NCBI GenBank assembly: GCA_002384055.1
Contig: DGAU01000014.1
Span: 124,001 to 188,000, forward strand
Length of the DNA stretch: 64,000 nucleotides
Source of the DNA: Flavobacteriaceae bacterium UBA4022
GTDB lineage: Bacteria; Bacteroidota; Bacteroidia; Flavobacteriales; Flavobacteriaceae
Direction of reading: 5' to 3'
Part shown: one piece after another, positions 17,817 through 26,810 of the stretch
Layout: every line of letters begins with the position of its first letter
Numbering within the stretch: the first letter of the stretch is position 1
Program-made: the position numbers and the translations under genes
Notes under the pieces: model-generated
Told to the model about the DNA's origin: nothing
What the model saw: only the letters and a program-made list of their open reading frames with translations
Databases searched by the model: none

Positions 17817-18398
17817 TTATATAAAGAGTTCTTGAATGTTCGAAGTAAAAAGCTTAACGGCAATGGCCAGCAAAATTACGCCAAATACTTTTTGGATAAC
17901 ACCAATACCATTTTTCCCTAAAACGGATTGCAGTCTTGCCGAAGTCTTCAGCACGGCATAGATGACAATAACATTGAGTACGATAGCGATGATGACGCTT
18001 TCTAAGGCATATTCAGAGCGCAGCGATAGCAGGGTTGTTAGGGTTCCAGGCCCGGCAAGCATCGGAAAGGCTAAGGGAAAAACAGAGGCCATGTCTGGGC
18101 TACTCCCATCGTCTTTGAACAAGGTGATTCCTAAGATCATTTCTAGGGCAATGAAGAACAAAATGAACGATCCGGCAACAGCGAATTCATTGACATTAAT
18201 CCCAATAAGATGGAGAATTTCTTCTCCTAAAAACAAGAAAAAAATCATCACGATAGCAGCAATGATTGAGGCCTTCTCACTATGGATGTGACCCGCTTTT
18301 TCTCTCAGGGCAATGACAATGGGGATATTCCCAATGATATCAATCACAGCAAAAAGGACCATGCTCGCTGTAAAAATTTCTTTGACGTTAAGGGTCAT
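17817..18398 (-). CDS. MarC family integral membrane protein
   Basis: A 193-residue protein with about six transmembrane helices. The family is recognisable by DIIGNIPIVIAL near residue 20, the FPLAFPMLAGPGTL block near 110, and a late NGIGVIQKVFGVILLAIA segment. MarC proteins were once linked to multiple antibiotic resistance; later work did not support that, and their physiological role is unsettled. It is divergently arranged with the DUF3109 gene, with an 82-bp shared upstream region. Confidence 0.9.
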   Translation of the reverse strand: MTLNVKEIFTASMVLFAVIDIIGNIPIVIALREKAGHIHSEKASIIAAIVMIFFLFLGEEILHLIGINVNEFAVAGSFILFFIALEMILGITLFKDDGSSPDMASVFPLAFPMLAGPGTLTTLLSLRSEYALESVIIAIVLNVIVIYAVLKTSARLQSVLGKNGIGVIQKVFGVILLAIAVKLFTSNIQELFI

Positions 18399-18468
18399 AC
18401 CGCTTTGTTTGGGGCAAATTTAAGCAAACAATTCGGGCTGTATCCGTACAGCATTGTTATTTTGCGAT

Positions 18469-18476
18469 TATATTTG
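18469..18476 (+). promoter_or_regulatory. -7 promoter box abutting the DUF3109 start
   Basis: TATATTTG is an exact TAnnTTTG match ending 4 nt before the ATG at 18481. It decides the start: an upstream in-frame start at 18454 would lie before the promoter. Confidence 0.5.
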
Positions 18477-18480
18477 CCGC

Positions 18481-19050
18481 ATGTTTCAATTAGGAAAAGC
18501 CTTAGTATCGGAATCGTTAATTGAAGATGAATTTGTCTGCAATTTATCTGCGTGTAAAGGCATATGCTGTGTTGAAGGAGAGGCTGGTGCGCCTGTGACA
18601 TCAGAGGAAGTCGCTATTCTCCAAGATATTTACCCTAAGGTAAAACCTTTTTTAAGACCAGAAGGCATTGAAGCCATTGAGGCTCAAGGCACTTATATCG
18701 TTGCGGAAAACGGCGAATTCGAAACGCCTTTGGTGGCAGGAAAGGAATGTGCCTATGTTGCATTTGACACCAATGGAACGGCCAGCTGCGGGATTGAAAC
18801 GGCTTACAAATCCGGTGCAGTCAATTTTCAAAAGCCCATATCGTGTCATTTGTATCCGGTACGTATTCAAGAGTATAGTGAGTTTTCGGCCGTCAATTAT
18901 CACCAATGGAGCATCTGTTCTGCGGCATGTCTTTTGGGGCAACAATTGAAAGTTCCGGTCTATCAATTTGTCAAAGATGCTTTAGTCCGACGTTTTGGCA
19001 TCGATTGGTACGACGCATTGACGTCAATTGCTAGAGAACACCGCTCCTAA
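18481..19050 (+). CDS. DUF3109 family cysteine-rich protein
   Basis: A 189-residue soluble protein starting MFQLGKALVSESLIEDEFVC. Conserved cysteines occur in FVCNLSACKGICCVEGEAGAP near residues 20-35, and later in GKECAYV, ASCGIE, PISCHLYPVRI and WSICSAAC. This set is typical of DUF3109 (YkgJ-like zinc- or Fe-S-binding proteins common in Bacteroidota), whose function is unknown. The next 359 bp hold no gene. Confidence 0.85.
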   Translation: MFQLGKALVSESLIEDEFVCNLSACKGICCVEGEAGAPVTSEEVAILQDIYPKVKPFLRPEGIEAIEAQGTYIVAENGEFETPLVAGKECAYVAFDTNGTASCGIETAYKSGAVNFQKPISCHLYPVRIQEYSEFSAVNYHQWSICSAACLLGQQLKVPVYQFVKDALVRRFGIDWYDALTSIAREHRS

Positions 19051-19409
19051 AAAATTTTTTTAAAAATTCCCCCATTTTTCTCCGTTGATAACTTTCGATT
19101 TTTAACAAAACTGAAGGCACTTGGTTTGTTCAGAAAAAGCAGGGCTAATGCTTATGAAATCAAAGGTTTGAGCGTTTTTAATTAAAAAAAATGATGCACG
19201 CGCCAATCCCTAATAAAAAACATAAAAAACTGTATATCAATTGTTTAAAAATATTTTTTAACAATATTCTAAGAAATTTAAATTCCCCGTAGTGTTGAAA
19301 ACTTTGTTAAAAACCCTGCATGACATTTTCAGCGATTCGCACTTATTTTTTCCATATTTGTTAGTCCCTAGTAGTACCAATATTTTAACAATTTTAAAGA
19401 ACAGGACAC
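19051..19409 (+). repeat. AT-rich intergenic region with six GTTRAWAA motifs upstream of nrdB
   Basis: No gene is seen. The stretch is strongly AT-rich and carries the motif GTTRAWAA at 19084 (+), 19099-19106 (-), 19255-19262 (-), 19294 (+), 19306 (+) and 19382-19389 (-, ending AT). The two at 19294 and 19306 form a 12-bp-period direct repeat. One unit, GTTGATAAC, is close to a DnaA box (TGTGGATAA). The region must hold the nrdB promoter; whether the repeats bind DnaA or another factor is inference. Confidence 0.4.
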
Positions 19410-20387
19410 ATGAGCGTCGTTGAGCCCATTTTAGCAGAAAACAAAAACAGATTTGTGATATTTCCTATCGAACATCATGATATTTGGGAATGGTACAAAA
19501 AGAGTGAGGCGAGTTTTTGGACGGCTGAAGAGATTGATCTCCACCAAGATCTCACGGATTGGTCTACAAAACTTAATGACGACGAACGTTACTTCATCAA
19601 ACATATTTTAGCATTTTTTGCAGCGAGTGATGGCATTGTCAACGAAAACCTAGCGGAAAATTTTGTTAACGAGGTACAGTACAGTGAGGCGAAATTCTTT
19701 TACGGATTTCAAATCATGATGGAAAACATCCACAGCGAAACTTATTCGCTACTCATAGACACTTATGTTAAGGATGAAAAAGAAAAAGGAATTCTTTTTC
19801 AAGCACTCGAAAACTTTCCGGCCATCAAAAAGAAGGCGGACTGGGCCCTTAAATGGATTGATAGCCCAAGCTTTGCAGAGCGACTTATCGCTTTCGCAGC
19901 AGTAGAAGGAATTTTCTTCTCTGGAGCGTTCTGCTCGATTTTTTGGCTAAAGAAGCGTGGGCTAATGCCAGGGCTGACTTTCTCGAATGAGTTGATCTCA
20001 AGGGATGAGGGAGTGCACTGTGACTTTGCGGTGCATTTGCATAACCACCACTTGGTCAATAAAGTGCCAAAAGACCGGATACGCAGTATCCTCATCGAGG
20101 CTCTGAATATTGAACGTGAGTTCATTACTGAATCACTTCCGGCAAGTCTTATTGGAATGAATGCTATTCTCATGGCGAAGTATCTAGAATTTGTAACCGA
20201 TCGACTTTTGGTTGAATTAGGTTGCGACAAGGAATACAATACCACGAATCCATTTGATTTTATGGACATGATTTCGCTTCAAGGAAAAACAAATTTCTTT
20301 GAAAAAAGAGTCTCTGAATACCAAAAGGCTGGGGTTACCAACAAAGACAAGGAGACGAATAAGATCAGTTTCGATGCTGATTTTTAG
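19410..20387 (+). CDS. nrdB: Class Ia ribonucleotide reductase, small subunit
   Basis: This diiron tyrosyl-radical subunit initiates deoxyribonucleotide synthesis in NrdA. It has 325 residues. Iron ligands are visible in the family pattern, including [16 protein letters not shown] near residue 112, where the Tyr is the predicted radical site, [13 protein letters not shown] near 170, and [16 protein letters not shown] near 200. The ENIHSE-x-YSLL block is of the eukaryote-like R2 type, as in other Bacteroidota. nrdA follows after 116 bp. Confidence 0.97.
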   Translation: MSVVEPILAENKNRFVIFPIEHHDIWEWYKKSEASFWTAEEIDLHQDLTDWSTKLNDDERYFIKHILAFFAASDGIVNENLAENFVNEVQYSEAKFFYGFQIMMENIHSETYSLLIDTYVKDEKEKGILFQALENFPAIKKKADWALKWIDSPSFAERLIAFAAVEGIFFSGAFCSIFWLKKRGLMPGLTFSNELISRDEGVHCDFAVHLHNHHLVNKVPKDRIRSILIEALNIEREFITESLPASLIGMNAILMAKYLEFVTDRLLVELGCDKEYNTTNPFDFMDMISLQGKTNFFEKRVSEYQKAGVTNKDKETNKISFDADF

Positions 20388-20428
20388 GCGCTAATCAAGG
20401 CATAACACCTTTTTCAGACCCCATACGA

Positions 20429-20461
20429 CTCAGGCCTTAGCAGGGGACCATTGGGCCTGAG
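20429..20461 (+). other. Intercistronic hairpin between nrdB and nrdA
   Basis: CTCAGGCC and GGCCTGAG form an 8-bp perfect stem around a 17-nt loop. There is no T-run, so it is not a standard terminator. It may affect mRNA processing or the ratio of the two subunits. Confidence 0.4.
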
Positions 20462-20503
20462 CAACAATACCAAAAGATTACTAATTATAATAATTCTAGC
20501 AAC

Positions 20504-22948
20504 ATGAATGTAGTAAAAAGAGATGGCCATAGCGAACCAGTGATGTTCGACAAAATCACCGCGCGGGTGCGTAAATTATGTTACGGCCTTAATACCCTTG
20601 TGGATCCAGTAAAAGTAGCCATGCGTGTTATTGAAGGCCTTTATGATGAGGTGACCACAAGTGAGTTGGATACCTTGGCAGCAGAAATTGCCGCCACGAT
20701 GACCGTTTCTCACCCTGACTACGCCATCTTGGCGGCACGAATTTCGGTATCTAACTTACACAAGAACACCAAAAAAAGTTTTTCTGAAGTGATGTCGGAT
20801 CTTTATTTCTACATCAACCCAAGAACCGGAAAAAAGGCGCCTTTACTAAGTGATGAAGTATATCAAGTGATTCAAGATAATGCAGAGATGCTAGACTCAG
20901 CTATTATCTATAATCGTGATTTTAACTATGATTATTTTGGGTTCAAGACCCTCGAGCGCTCTTATTTGCTTAAACTCAATGGCCAAATTGCAGAGCGCCC
21001 ACAGCATATGTTGATGCGGGTTTCTTTGGGGATTCACCTCCATGATATGGACTCCGCCCTTGAGACTTATGAGCTCATGTCTAAGAAATATTTCACACAC
21101 GCCACCCCAACCTTATTCAATAGTGGGACGCCAAAGCCACAAATGTCTTCATGTTTTCTTTTGGCCATGAAAGACGACAGCATCGATGGTATATATGATA
21201 CGCTGAAGCAAACGGCAAAAATTTCACAATCAGCGGGGGGTATTGGGTTATCTATTCATAATATTCGGGCCACAGGATCCTATATCTCAGGGACCAATGG
21301 CACGTCAAATGGGATAGTCCCAATGTTGCGTGTGTTCAACGACACAGCCCGTTATGTGGATCAAGGTGGCGGAAAACGAAAAGGGAGTTTTGCGATCTAT
21401 GTAGAGCCATGGCATGCGGACATCTTCGACTTTTTGGATTTGAAGAAAAACCACGGAAAAGAAGAAATGCGTGCGCGTGATTTGTTTTATGCCATGTGGA
21501 TTCCGGATTTATTCATGAAGCGTGTGCAAGACGACAGCACTTGGACCCTAATGTGTCCTAATGAGTGTCCAGGGCTCTATAAATGTCATGGCGATGAATT
21601 TGAGGCCATGTACTTGGCCTATGAGTCACAAGACAAAGGAAGAAAAACCATCCGTGCAAGAGAACTTTGGGAGAAAATATTAGAATCGCAAATTGAAACA
21701 GGGACCCCTTATATGCTTTATAAGGACGCCGCGAACCGCAAGAGTAACCAAAAGAATTTAGGGACCATTCGTTCGTCGAATTTATGTACCGAAATCATGG
21801 AGTATACTTCTGCCGACGAGGTGGCGGTATGTAACTTGGCTTCAATTGCGCTACCGATGTTTGTCAAAAAAGGGGCCTTTGACCACAAAGAACTTTTTAA
21901 AGTGACCAAAAGGGCCACCAAAAACTTGAACCGAGTGATTGACCGCAACTACTATCCAGTAATTGAGGCTCAAAATTCTAATTTCCGTCATAGACCTATT
22001 GGTCTTGGTATTCAAGGCCTTGCCGATGCCTTCATCCTATTGCGTATGCCATTTACCAGTGATGAAGCAAAAAAACTCAACCAAGAAATATTTGAAACTT
22101 TATATTTTGCCGCGCTAACGGCTTCGATGGAAGAAGCCAAAGCAGATGGGCCTTACGAATCTTATAAAGGATCTCCAATATCAGAAGGACTCTTTCAACA
22201 CAACCTTTGGAACATCAAAGACGAAGAATTGAGTGGTCGTTGGGATTGGGCGAAACTCCGCAAGGATATCAAGAAGAACGGCGTGCGTAACTCCCTTTTG
22301 GTAGCACCGATGCCAACCGCATCGACATCTCAAATTCTGGGTAATAACGAAGCATTTGAGCCTTACACGTCCAATATTTATACGCGTCGTGTGCTTTCTG
22401 GAGAGTTTATTGTTGTCAACAAGCACTTACTCGAAGATCTAGTTGAGCTCGGCCTATGGAACGATAGCCTCAAAGAAGAAATCATGCGGGCTAATGGATC
22501 CATTCAACATATTGAGGGGATGCCACAAGAACTGAAAGAATTGTATAAAACGGTCTGGGAACTATCCATGAAGGATATTATCGATATGTCACGTCATAGA
22601 GGTTATTTTATCGATCAGTCTCAGTCGCTAAACCTCTTTATGGAAAATGCGAATATGGCGAAACTCACGTCAATGCATTTTTATGCATGGCAAAGTGGGC
22701 TAAAAACAGGGATGTATTATTTGCGCACCAAGAGTGCTGTAGATGCCATTAAGTTTACCCTGAGCAAGGAAGTCAAAAAAAGCGAAGAGGTCGAAACTGA
22801 AGTCCCTAAGGCAGCAAAAGTGCAAGCGGCCACAATTGGCGTTTCTCTACCAGAAAAATCATTGACCGCCCAAGAGTTGCGTGAGATGTTAGCACAGGGC
22901 AAAGATGCCGCAGAGAACGATGAAGATTGTTTGATGTGTGGTTCTTAA
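20504..22948 (+). CDS. nrdA: Class Ia ribonucleotide reductase, large subunit
   Basis: The 814-residue catalytic subunit reduces ribonucleoside diphosphates. An N-terminal ATP-cone (about 1-90, [16 protein letters not shown]) provides allosteric activity control. Catalytic-site blocks are present: the redox Cys in [10 protein letters not shown] near 218, the [10 protein letters not shown] block carrying Asn, Cys and Glu near 428, and [20 protein letters not shown] near 605. The C-terminal tail ends with CLMCGS, a C-x2-C pair for reduction by thioredoxin or glutaredoxin-like partners. A bidirectional terminator follows. Confidence 0.97.
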   Translation: MNVVKRDGHSEPVMFDKITARVRKLCYGLNTLVDPVKVAMRVIEGLYDEVTTSELDTLAAEIAATMTVSHPDYAILAARISVSNLHKNTKKSFSEVMSDLYFYINPRTGKKAPLLSDEVYQVIQDNAEMLDSAIIYNRDFNYDYFGFKTLERSYLLKLNGQIAERPQHMLMRVSLGIHLHDMDSALETYELMSKKYFTHATPTLFNSGTPKPQMSSCFLLAMKDDSIDGIYDTLKQTAKISQSAGGIGLSIHNIRATGSYISGTNGTSNGIVPMLRVFNDTARYVDQGGGKRKGSFAIYVEPWHADIFDFLDLKKNHGKEEMRARDLFYAMWIPDLFMKRVQDDSTWTLMCPNECPGLYKCHGDEFEAMYLAYESQDKGRKTIRARELWEKILESQIETGTPYMLYKDAANRKSNQKNLGTIRSSNLCTEIMEYTSADEVAVCNLASIALPMFVKKGAFDHKELFKVTKRATKNLNRVIDRNYYPVIEAQNSNFRHRPIGLGIQGLADAFILLRMPFTSDEAKKLNQEIFETLYFAALTASMEEAKADGPYESYKGSPISEGLFQHNLWNIKDEELSGRWDWAKLRKDIKKNGVRNSLLVAPMPTASTSQILGNNEAFEPYTSNIYTRRVLSGEFIVVNKHLLEDLVELGLWNDSLKEEIMRANGSIQHIEGMPQELKELYKTVWELSMKDIIDMSRHRGYFIDQSQSLNLFMENANMAKLTSMHFYAWQSGLKTGMYYLRTKSAVDAIKFTLSKEVKKSEEVETEVPKAAKVQAATIGVSLPEKSLTAQELREMLAQGKDAAENDEDCLMCGS

Positions 22949-22961
22949 TCCATCTGCTATA

Positions 22962-23000
22962 GAAAAAAAAAGCAGCGCCATTGGCGCTGCTTTTTTTTTT
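22962..23000. terminator. Bidirectional terminator between nrdA and the PiT gene
   Basis: AGCAGCGCC pairs with GGCGCTGCT around a 3-nt loop, with an A-run before and a T-run after. It can terminate both convergent genes. Confidence 0.92.
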
Positions 23001-23027
23001 GCAATCGAATGCGTAAAACCTTGGGTT

Positions 23028-25265
23028 TTATTTCACGTTCTTACCATATTGCTGCATCAAAAGCATTACGGCTGTGACCAGGTCTTTGGTTTCGAGTAAA
23101 ATATTAAAATACAATGCTGTATTCTTTGGACTCGACTCCTCGGCACGTGTTAAAGCCACTTGCTGATCGATTTTGTCCGAAATACTCTCGTTGAGCTCAT
23201 TTAATTTGGTCACAATACCATTGATTTCCTTGAGCTCGTTGTGATCAAATACAGTGATGATGCTCTGAAGATGTCCACTGAGTGCGGCATCAATTTCTTG
23301 AAGCTCCTTAATTTGATTGAAGCGCAAGGCTTTGTGATTATTGTTGACGTGCTTAAATCCTTTTTTGGCGATATACTCCAGTGATTGACTGATGTCGGTT
23401 AAGTGTACCAATATGGAAATATAGAACTTGCTGCCTCTAAGGCTCGTCTCCTCCAAATTCTTGATGAAATAAAACAAGTTGTTGCGCAGGTCTTCGATAT
23501 CTTCACCCAACTTTTCGACACCTTTCTTACTGGACTTTAGGATTTTCGTATCCTGCTTACCCAATCCTTTTATGACACCAGAAAATATCGTTTGTGAGCG
23601 GCTCACTACGTTAGAAATGTTCTGTGAGCTTTCTGCAATGATCCCCTGAACCGTCTTACTGGCGGACTTTTTAAGTCCTGCACTTGTTAGCTTGGCTTCT
23701 GCTTTGCGTTTGTGCAGTAAATAGTTGCGCACCAAAAGGCTACAGGCTAGGATCAACAGGACAGCAATCGCTGTTGGACCACCCAAGTAAATAAGGTAAG
23801 TCATCGTTCCGGCCACAGCAAAGGCTATAAACGCCGTAAAAAACCATCCAGCAATCACATTGATCACACCAGCGACACGATATACAGCGCTCTCACGTCC
23901 CCATGCACGATCGGCAAGAGACGTCCCCATAGCGACCATAAAGGTCACATAAGTTGTAGACAACGGCAGCTTCATGGAGGTAGCGATAGAAATCAAGACG
24001 CCGGCAACCATAAGGTTGATGGACGCACGGATCATATCAAAAGCAGGCATTTCTGCTTGGTCTTTTTCGAGTGTAGAAGCAACAGGCTTTGTAAAGCTAT
24101 GCTCAATGCGCGAAGTCACCGAATCAGGCAAGAGCGTAGTCAAGAAATTAGCCAATTTTGTGCTGCCCTTTACCATATTGCGAGAGATAAAGTTTGGATT
24201 GAATTTTTCCGCTCCATCTCCTTGTCGTGACAAGCTAATTTCGGTTTCAGTTACCGTTTTGGCTTTTTTAGAAAACCACAAGGTAAGCACCATGATACTC
24301 CCTGCGATAAAAAGCAATAGGGGCTCTGCTGGGACTTTTTTGTCCAAGACACTCATAGAGAAACTCGTGGCAGCTTCTCCAGAGGCGAACCATGCTTCAT
24401 ATGAATGGTATGCAGCCATCGGCACACCAATGAAGTTGACTAAATCATTTCCAGAAAAGGCTAGGGCAAGACCAAATGTTCCGATCGCAATCACCACAAT
24501 CAAGATGCTTTTCTTGAAAATTTTCATGAACAAGTATGAAAACAATGTCCAAAACACGAAGCCTACACTAACAATTAAGACCGTTTGTTGGGCAAGAATA
24601 TCTTTAAAGGAACCATAATAAGGGGTTCCTTTAAGGCCTTTGTAGAAAATAAAATAAGTGATTGCAGTAAGGGCGATACCGCCAAAAATGGCGCCAAAAT
24701 TCTTGATTTTTTCCTCGTAATGAAAGGTAAAGATAAGTCTAGAAAGCCATTGAACGAGCGCCCCTATAGAGAAGGCGATCACTACAGAGAGAAGTATGCC
24801 ACTGATAATTTCAATAGCTTTCGCCGTATTAATGTAGGTGCCCAAATCGGCAATAGTTTGCTCATTGTCCATCCCAATTTTGATTAAGGCCATCACCACA
24901 GCGGCGCCTAACAATTCAAAGACAATCGAAACGGTCGTTGAGGTAGGCATCCCTAAGGTGTTGAAAAAATCAAGAAGCAGGACGTCGGTGATCATCACGG
25001 CCATAAAAATCATCATGATTTCATCGAAATAGAACTCTCCAGGAACGAAAATGCCCTTACGTGCCACTTCCATCATGCCACTCGAAAACACAGCGCCAAT
25101 AAAGATTCCAAGACTGGCGACAATCATGATTGTTCTGAATGAGATGGCTTTGGAGCCAATAGCGGAATTCAAAAAGTTAACCGCATCATTACTGACGCCA
25201 ACAACGAGGTCAACAACCGCCAATACGGCTAATGCAACGAGCATTAATAAATAAATTTGATCCAT
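23028..25265 (-). CDS. Inorganic phosphate transporter, PiT family, with PhoU-like C-terminal domain
   Basis: A 745-residue inner-membrane protein. Two PiT signature halves are visible: GVSNDAVNFLNSAIGSKA near residue 23 and SMKLPLSTTYVTFMVAMGTSLADRA near 430, where PLSTT and PTSTT are the repeated motifs. The characterised family co-transports phosphate with H+ or Na+. From about 545 to the end the protein is soluble and helical, resembling PhoU/DUF47 proteins (for example FYFIKNLEETSLRGSKFY). In many bacteria that domain is a separate gene next to pit. An 11-bp-period repeat and -7 box precede it, as at the porin and receptor genes that follow. Confidence 0.92.
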   Translation of the reverse strand: MDQIYLLMLVALAVLAVVDLVVGVSNDAVNFLNSAIGSKAISFRTIMIVASLGIFIGAVFSSGMMEVARKGIFVPGEFYFDEIMMIFMAVMITDVLLLDFFNTLGMPTSTTVSIVFELLGAAVVMALIKIGMDNEQTIADLGTYINTAKAIEIISGILLSVVIAFSIGALVQWLSRLIFTFHYEEKIKNFGAIFGGIALTAITYFIFYKGLKGTPYYGSFKDILAQQTVLIVSVGFVFWTLFSYLFMKIFKKSILIVVIAIGTFGLALAFSGNDLVNFIGVPMAAYHSYEAWFASGEAATSFSMSVLDKKVPAEPLLLFIAGSIMVLTLWFSKKAKTVTETEISLSRQGDGAEKFNPNFISRNMVKGSTKLANFLTTLLPDSVTSRIEHSFTKPVASTLEKDQAEMPAFDMIRASINLMVAGVLISIATSMKLPLSTTYVTFMVAMGTSLADRAWGRESAVYRVAGVINVIAGWFFTAFIAFAVAGTMTYLIYLGGPTAIAVLLILACSLLVRNYLLHKRKAEAKLTSAGLKKSASKTVQGIIAESSQNISNVVSRSQTIFSGVIKGLGKQDTKILKSSKKGVEKLGEDIEDLRNNLFYFIKNLEETSLRGSKFYISILVHLTDISQSLEYIAKKGFKHVNNNHKALRFNQIKELQEIDAALSGHLQSIITVFDHNELKEINGIVTKLNELNESISDKIDQQVALTRAEESSPKNTALYFNILLETKDLVTAVMLLMQQYGKNVK

Positions 25266-25298
25266 AGACTTAAATTAAAGTGGTGACAAAGGTCAGAT

Positions 25299-25330
25299 TA
25301 AAGATAAAATTAATTGTTATGTAAATGTTA
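25299..25330 (-). promoter_or_regulatory. Pho-box-like direct repeat and -7 box of the PiT gene
   Basis: On the minus strand: TAACATT, 4 nt, TAACAAT (11-bp period, 25313-25330), 6 nt, then TATCTTTA as -7 box (25299-25306). The repeat takes the place of a -33 element, as expected for an activator of the PhoB type. Confidence 0.55.
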
Positions 25331-25340
25331 TGAAAGAATT

Positions 25341-26540
25341 TTAAAAGTGGAGGTCAAATCCAAATCGAAACTCCATATAATCGTCTTGACCATCTAACGA
25401 TCCAATGCTAAAGTCAGATTGAATTTTAAGCTTGTGACCAACGATGTACTTGGAGACCCCAGCAGTATAAACCAACTGATCGGGCTTGCCAACGATGGCA
25501 TCATATCCGATTTCTGAGCGCCGCGCCGTAAACTCATAATGAGAAGGAAATAAATAACTCGCCTGAAGGTTTGTGGCGGTTCCCACCTGAACGATAGACG
25601 CTGTGCTGCCATCAGAATTGAGCGCTTCAGGATCTGCAGCATCTCTCTTGGCGTACTCTCCCATAAAGGCAAATCCGTTGAATTTTAACATGGCATCCAC
25701 AAAAATGGTGTTGATGTCTGTTTCATATAGGCTTCCGTCATCTAAGGTCATATAAGAGCCCATATTGCTTCGGTTACGCACGGCGTTGGTGTTATTGTCG
25801 TAGGTTGCGCCGATCATTAACTTAACCGTTGACTCACCAGATAAATCACCTTGGGTATAATCACCCTTTTTGGTGAAGGCTCCAAAAGGAAGTAACTCAA
25901 CACGCGAGGTATATTGAAGACCACCTAAGTTCCCTTCAGTGACGTTGCGTCCTTCTCCTTGCGAGATCGCAAACTTTTCGCGCAATAACATTTTAGTCCC
26001 TAGCTTGTGCTGGTGACGCAATTGAATCCCCATATCGCGATCTATATTAAATTTGCTATTCAATATAGATCGGTCGATCAGCTGTAAATTGCCTGAAGAA
26101 ATAACCCGTTCGATGTTGCCAGGCAGCTTAGTTTGTCCGGCCCAGAGTTCAAATCCTTTGGCAAAATGCCACATGACCACGGCATCAAGAATGTAGCGCG
26201 GTGTGTTGCGGTTGTAAGCATCGGCACCAGAAATATCTCTGTTGGATAATCCGAGCTCAAATTTATATTTGAGTTTCGGTGAATAAGCCCAACCGTCAAA
26301 TTTAAAGCGCGCACGACGCACCAAAAAATTGTACTCGGCATCGCCATACTCGCTGCCATTGTGGGCCCAAGTCGATTGGTAGCGGGTTTGGATACGGGTA
26401 GCAAACTTTACTTGGAAGCTGCTGTCTTGTGCCGTGTAGTTGATGATTCCCTTTCCAAATTTTTGATCTTCAATTGTCTGGGCTTGGCCAGTGAAGGCGA
26501 ATAGGAAAAAGCCAATGAGGCAAAGTTTTAAATAATGCAT
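25341..26540 (-). CDS. Phosphate-selective porin O/P-type outer membrane protein
   Basis: A 399-residue outer-membrane beta-barrel. The signal peptide (starting MHYLKLCLIGFFLFAFTGQAQ, cleavage after AQA or near it) is followed by amphipathic strands typical of the porin O/P family, such as FLVRRARFKFDGWAY near 85 and the C-terminal FRFGFDLHF ending in an aromatic residue. The frame runs upstream to 26585 but the signal peptide fixes the start at 26540. It is 76 bp upstream of the PiT gene and has its own repeat-bearing promoter. Phosphate uptake is inferred from family and neighbours; members can also pass other anions. Confidence 0.85.
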   Translation of the reverse strand: MHYLKLCLIGFFLFAFTGQAQTIEDQKFGKGIINYTAQDSSFQVKFATRIQTRYQSTWAHNGSEYGDAEYNFLVRRARFKFDGWAYSPKLKYKFELGLSNRDISGADAYNRNTPRYILDAVVMWHFAKGFELWAGQTKLPGNIERVISSGNLQLIDRSILNSKFNIDRDMGIQLRHQHKLGTKMLLREKFAISQGEGRNVTEGNLGGLQYTSRVELLPFGAFTKKGDYTQGDLSGESTVKLMIGATYDNNTNAVRNRSNMGSYMTLDDGSLYETDINTIFVDAMLKFNGFAFMGEYAKRDAADPEALNSDGSTASIVQVGTATNLQASYLFPSHYEFTARRSEIGYDAIVGKPDQLVYTAGVSKYIVGHKLKIQSDFSIGSLDGQDDYMEFRFGFDLHF

Positions 26541-26568
26541 GTCAATCAGTTTGAAGTTTTTGTCGCTA

Positions 26569-26601
26569 CAAAGGACAAGCTCCAATGTTAACTTAATGTT
26601 T
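26569..26601 (-). promoter_or_regulatory. Pho-box-like direct repeat and weak -7 box of the porin gene
   Basis: On the minus strand: AAACATT, 4 nt, TAACATT (11-bp period, 26584-26601), 7 nt, then GTCCTTTG (26569-26576), a weak -7 box. Same layout as at 25299 and 30889. Confidence 0.5.
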
Positions 26602-26630
26602 CCAAATGATTACGGTTATGCTTATATTTA

Positions 26631-26655
26631 AAAAAAAAAGCCGCCCGAAGGCGGC
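26631..26655 (-). terminator. Terminator downstream of the lipoprotein gene
   Basis: GCCGCC-CGAA-GGCGGC stem-loop. On the minus strand it is followed by a run of T. It lies about 155 bp past the stop at 26811 and also just upstream of the porin promoter. Confidence 0.85.
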
Positions 26656-26810
26656 TCGCACTGTGAATACAAGTCGACAAAAACTTAAACGATTCAGCGT
26701 GCATTGGATTAAAACTTATACCAAATGTCACAAATGATTTTTGCTATATTATCAACGAAACATTAATTAAATATTAAGATTGACCCTTTTTAGGTTAATC
26801 TAATGGGGAT

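Noticed and set aside
19051..19409. Calling this region the chromosomal replication origin
   Set aside because: DnaA-box-like units are present but none is exact. dnaA is not nearby and skew cannot be judged from one window, so only the repeats are reported.
23974..24618. 214-codon plus-strand frame inside the PiT gene
   Set aside because: It is antisense to a clearly conserved transporter coding sequence. Its composition is that of a mirrored hydrophobic gene and no promoter or family is visible.
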